Assembly (NCBI RefSeq): GCF_030253575.1
Contig: NC_080566.1
Span: forward strand, 11,727,501 to 11,791,500
Direction: 5' to 3'
DNA length: 64,000 nt
Origin: Rhododendron vialii
Taxonomy: Eukaryota > Streptophyta > Magnoliopsida > Ericales > Ericaceae
The position numbers and the translations under genes were made by a program. Under the pieces are notes generated by a model. It searched no databases. It worked only from the letters and a program-made list of their open reading frames with translations, and was not told where the DNA came from. This document shows, in pieces, positions 62,854 to 64,000 of the stretch; the first letter of the stretch is position 1, and each line of letters begins with the position of its first letter.

Positions 62854-62855
<2 letters not shown>

Positions 62856-62900
<45 letters not shown>
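62856..62900. repeat. (CT)n microsatellite
   Basis: About 45 bp of pure CT lie inside the LTR-type sequence. Confidence 0.95.
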
Positions 62901-62902
<2 letters not shown>

Positions 62903-63188
62903 ATCTTTGATTTCTTTCACTTGTCAAGCTTGATTGAAAGCTTGATGGGTGAAGTAAAGGCTTGGTTGGAAGATCAATGGCTAAATGGTAGGCTTGCATG
63001 GCTACTTTTGGTCCTTGGATTTGATCTTTGGAGATTTGTTGGAAGATTTGGAGACAATGGTACAAGATTCTTGTTTAAACAATTGAAAGATGTACAAAGG
63101 TGATAGATTTTGGAAGATATTCATTTTCAAAGTTTGAAAGGATGAAAGATATCAAGGTACAAGTCCAATCCTTCTTCTTCTTCCTCCT

Positions 63189-63306
63189 TCCTTCCTTTCT
63201 CTCTCTCTCTCTTTCTCCCTCTCTCTCCCGGCCTCTCTCCTCTCTCTCTCGGCCTCTCTCTCCTCTCCTCTCTCTTGGCTTCTCTCTCCTCTCTCTCTCT
63301 CTCTCA
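63189..63306. repeat. CT-rich low-complexity tract
   Basis: About 120 bp are dominated by CTCTCT with CGGCCTCT and TTGGCTTCT interruptions, in the same LTR-type sequence. Confidence 0.9.
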
Positions 63307-64000
63307 TGTACTATCTATATACATATATATATGTACTACTAATGCAAGACAAAAAAATAAAATAGTAGGTACTTTTGTACAAAAGATCAAACTAGCCTTT
63401 ACGGGTCAAGATTCTTCTTAATAAACTAACAAATGGGTACAAGTGTACTAAGGCAATTTACATCATCCAAGTACTTATATACATATATACATATGTACAA
63501 ATATATACTAGGGCTAAAAGGGTCAAGATTCTCCCAATAAACAATTAAAAGGTACAAGTACTTTAATTAATATAATAATGTACTTTTGTACTCCCGGAAA
63601 TCTTAACAAAATATTATTTTAATGGGATAAGTACTTAGTTGGAAGATGAGCCTATTACCCAATGGATAATAAAATCCCTAACGGTTATTATCCAAAGGAT
63701 AATAAGGTACGGGTACTTTAAATATTAAACTAAGTTTTTGGAAAAGACTACATGTCCTTTTTGAAAATACACATGTGATATATATATATATGTACTTACC
63801 AAATAAAATAAAGGAAAGGCTTTTGTCCAATGGGTAAAGATTACCCTGACGGTTATTGTCCAATGGTCCATAGTTACTAGGGTACTTTTATTAGTAAATT
63901 AATCGAAAAGTACTTTTCAAAATAATTATAAATGTCAATCATAGTACTTTGTTTAAATCTTTCAAAATCCTTTTAATATAAAGAAATGGGTTTCTTTTAT

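Larger units (their letters stand above)
61163..64000 (-). mobile_element. Large LTR-type sequence, incomplete (runs off the window)
   Basis: It begins TGTAACGCCCCGAATTTTG, the same end as the solo LTR at 27537 (TGTAACGCCCCGATTTTTA). A - strand acidic reading frame stops at about the same distance from the end (61340-61430, ...EELAQMEEQAKL). It contains a 45-bp minisatellite, CT microsatellites and TATA-rich DNA. No matching GTTACA end, RT, integrase or gag is visible before 64000. It may be one LTR of an element whose body lies beyond the window, or another solo LTR. Confidence 0.6.

Overview
This is nuclear DNA of a flowering plant, most likely a eudicot. It is AT-rich, the genes are split by many GT-AG introns, and the intergenic DNA holds typical plant mobile elements: Stowaway and Tourist-type MITEs, tRNA-derived SINEs, Helitrons, an L1-type LINE and solo LTRs. 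I cannot name the species from the sequence.

Three gene loci are clear, all on the + strand. (1) 741-5607 is a complete ten-exon gene for a secreted or vacuolar serine carboxypeptidase of family S28 (lysosomal Pro-X carboxypeptidase type, 525 aa). (2) 12427-19053 is an eight-exon gene for a long coiled-coil nuclear-lamina protein of the NMCP2/CRWN4 type (927 aa). (3) 33613-55690 is a tandem pair of branched-chain amino acid aminotransferase (BCAT) genes. The downstream copy (43660-55690, 407 aa, ten exons) is complete. The upstream copy (33613-41881) has exons 1-9 only and a one-base insertion in exon 5, so it is a pseudogene. Its structure fits a tandem duplication with one breakpoint upstream of exon 1 and the other in intron 9.

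The DNA between these loci is mostly mobile-element remains. At 5.9-7.0 kb lie two Stowaway MITEs, a SINE with target-site duplications and a further MITE-like element. At 8.4-11.6 kb is a 5'-truncated, frameshifted LINE on the - strand. At 21.1-32.4 kb is a Helitron cluster with three - strand 3' ends (hairpin plus CTAG or its remnant) and 5' ends at 23488 (+) and 32400 (-). It includes an imperfect 2.5-kb palindrome of Helitron 5' parts, a fragment of an RPA70-like single-strand-binding protein, a 1.07-kb Tourist-type MITE and a 2.57-kb solo LTR with a 5-bp target duplication. A second solo LTR (53667-54991) sits in the last intron of the intact BCAT gene. The right end (61163-64000) is the start of another large LTR-type sequence. 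At 58-60.4 kb there are exon-like fragments of an unrecognised gene or relic.

The three loci have no evident shared pathway (protein turnover, nuclear architecture, branched-chain amino acid metabolism). No new defence or mobile system with intact genes was seen. The most unusual structures are the palindromic Helitron cluster and the duplicated, partly decayed BCAT pair.
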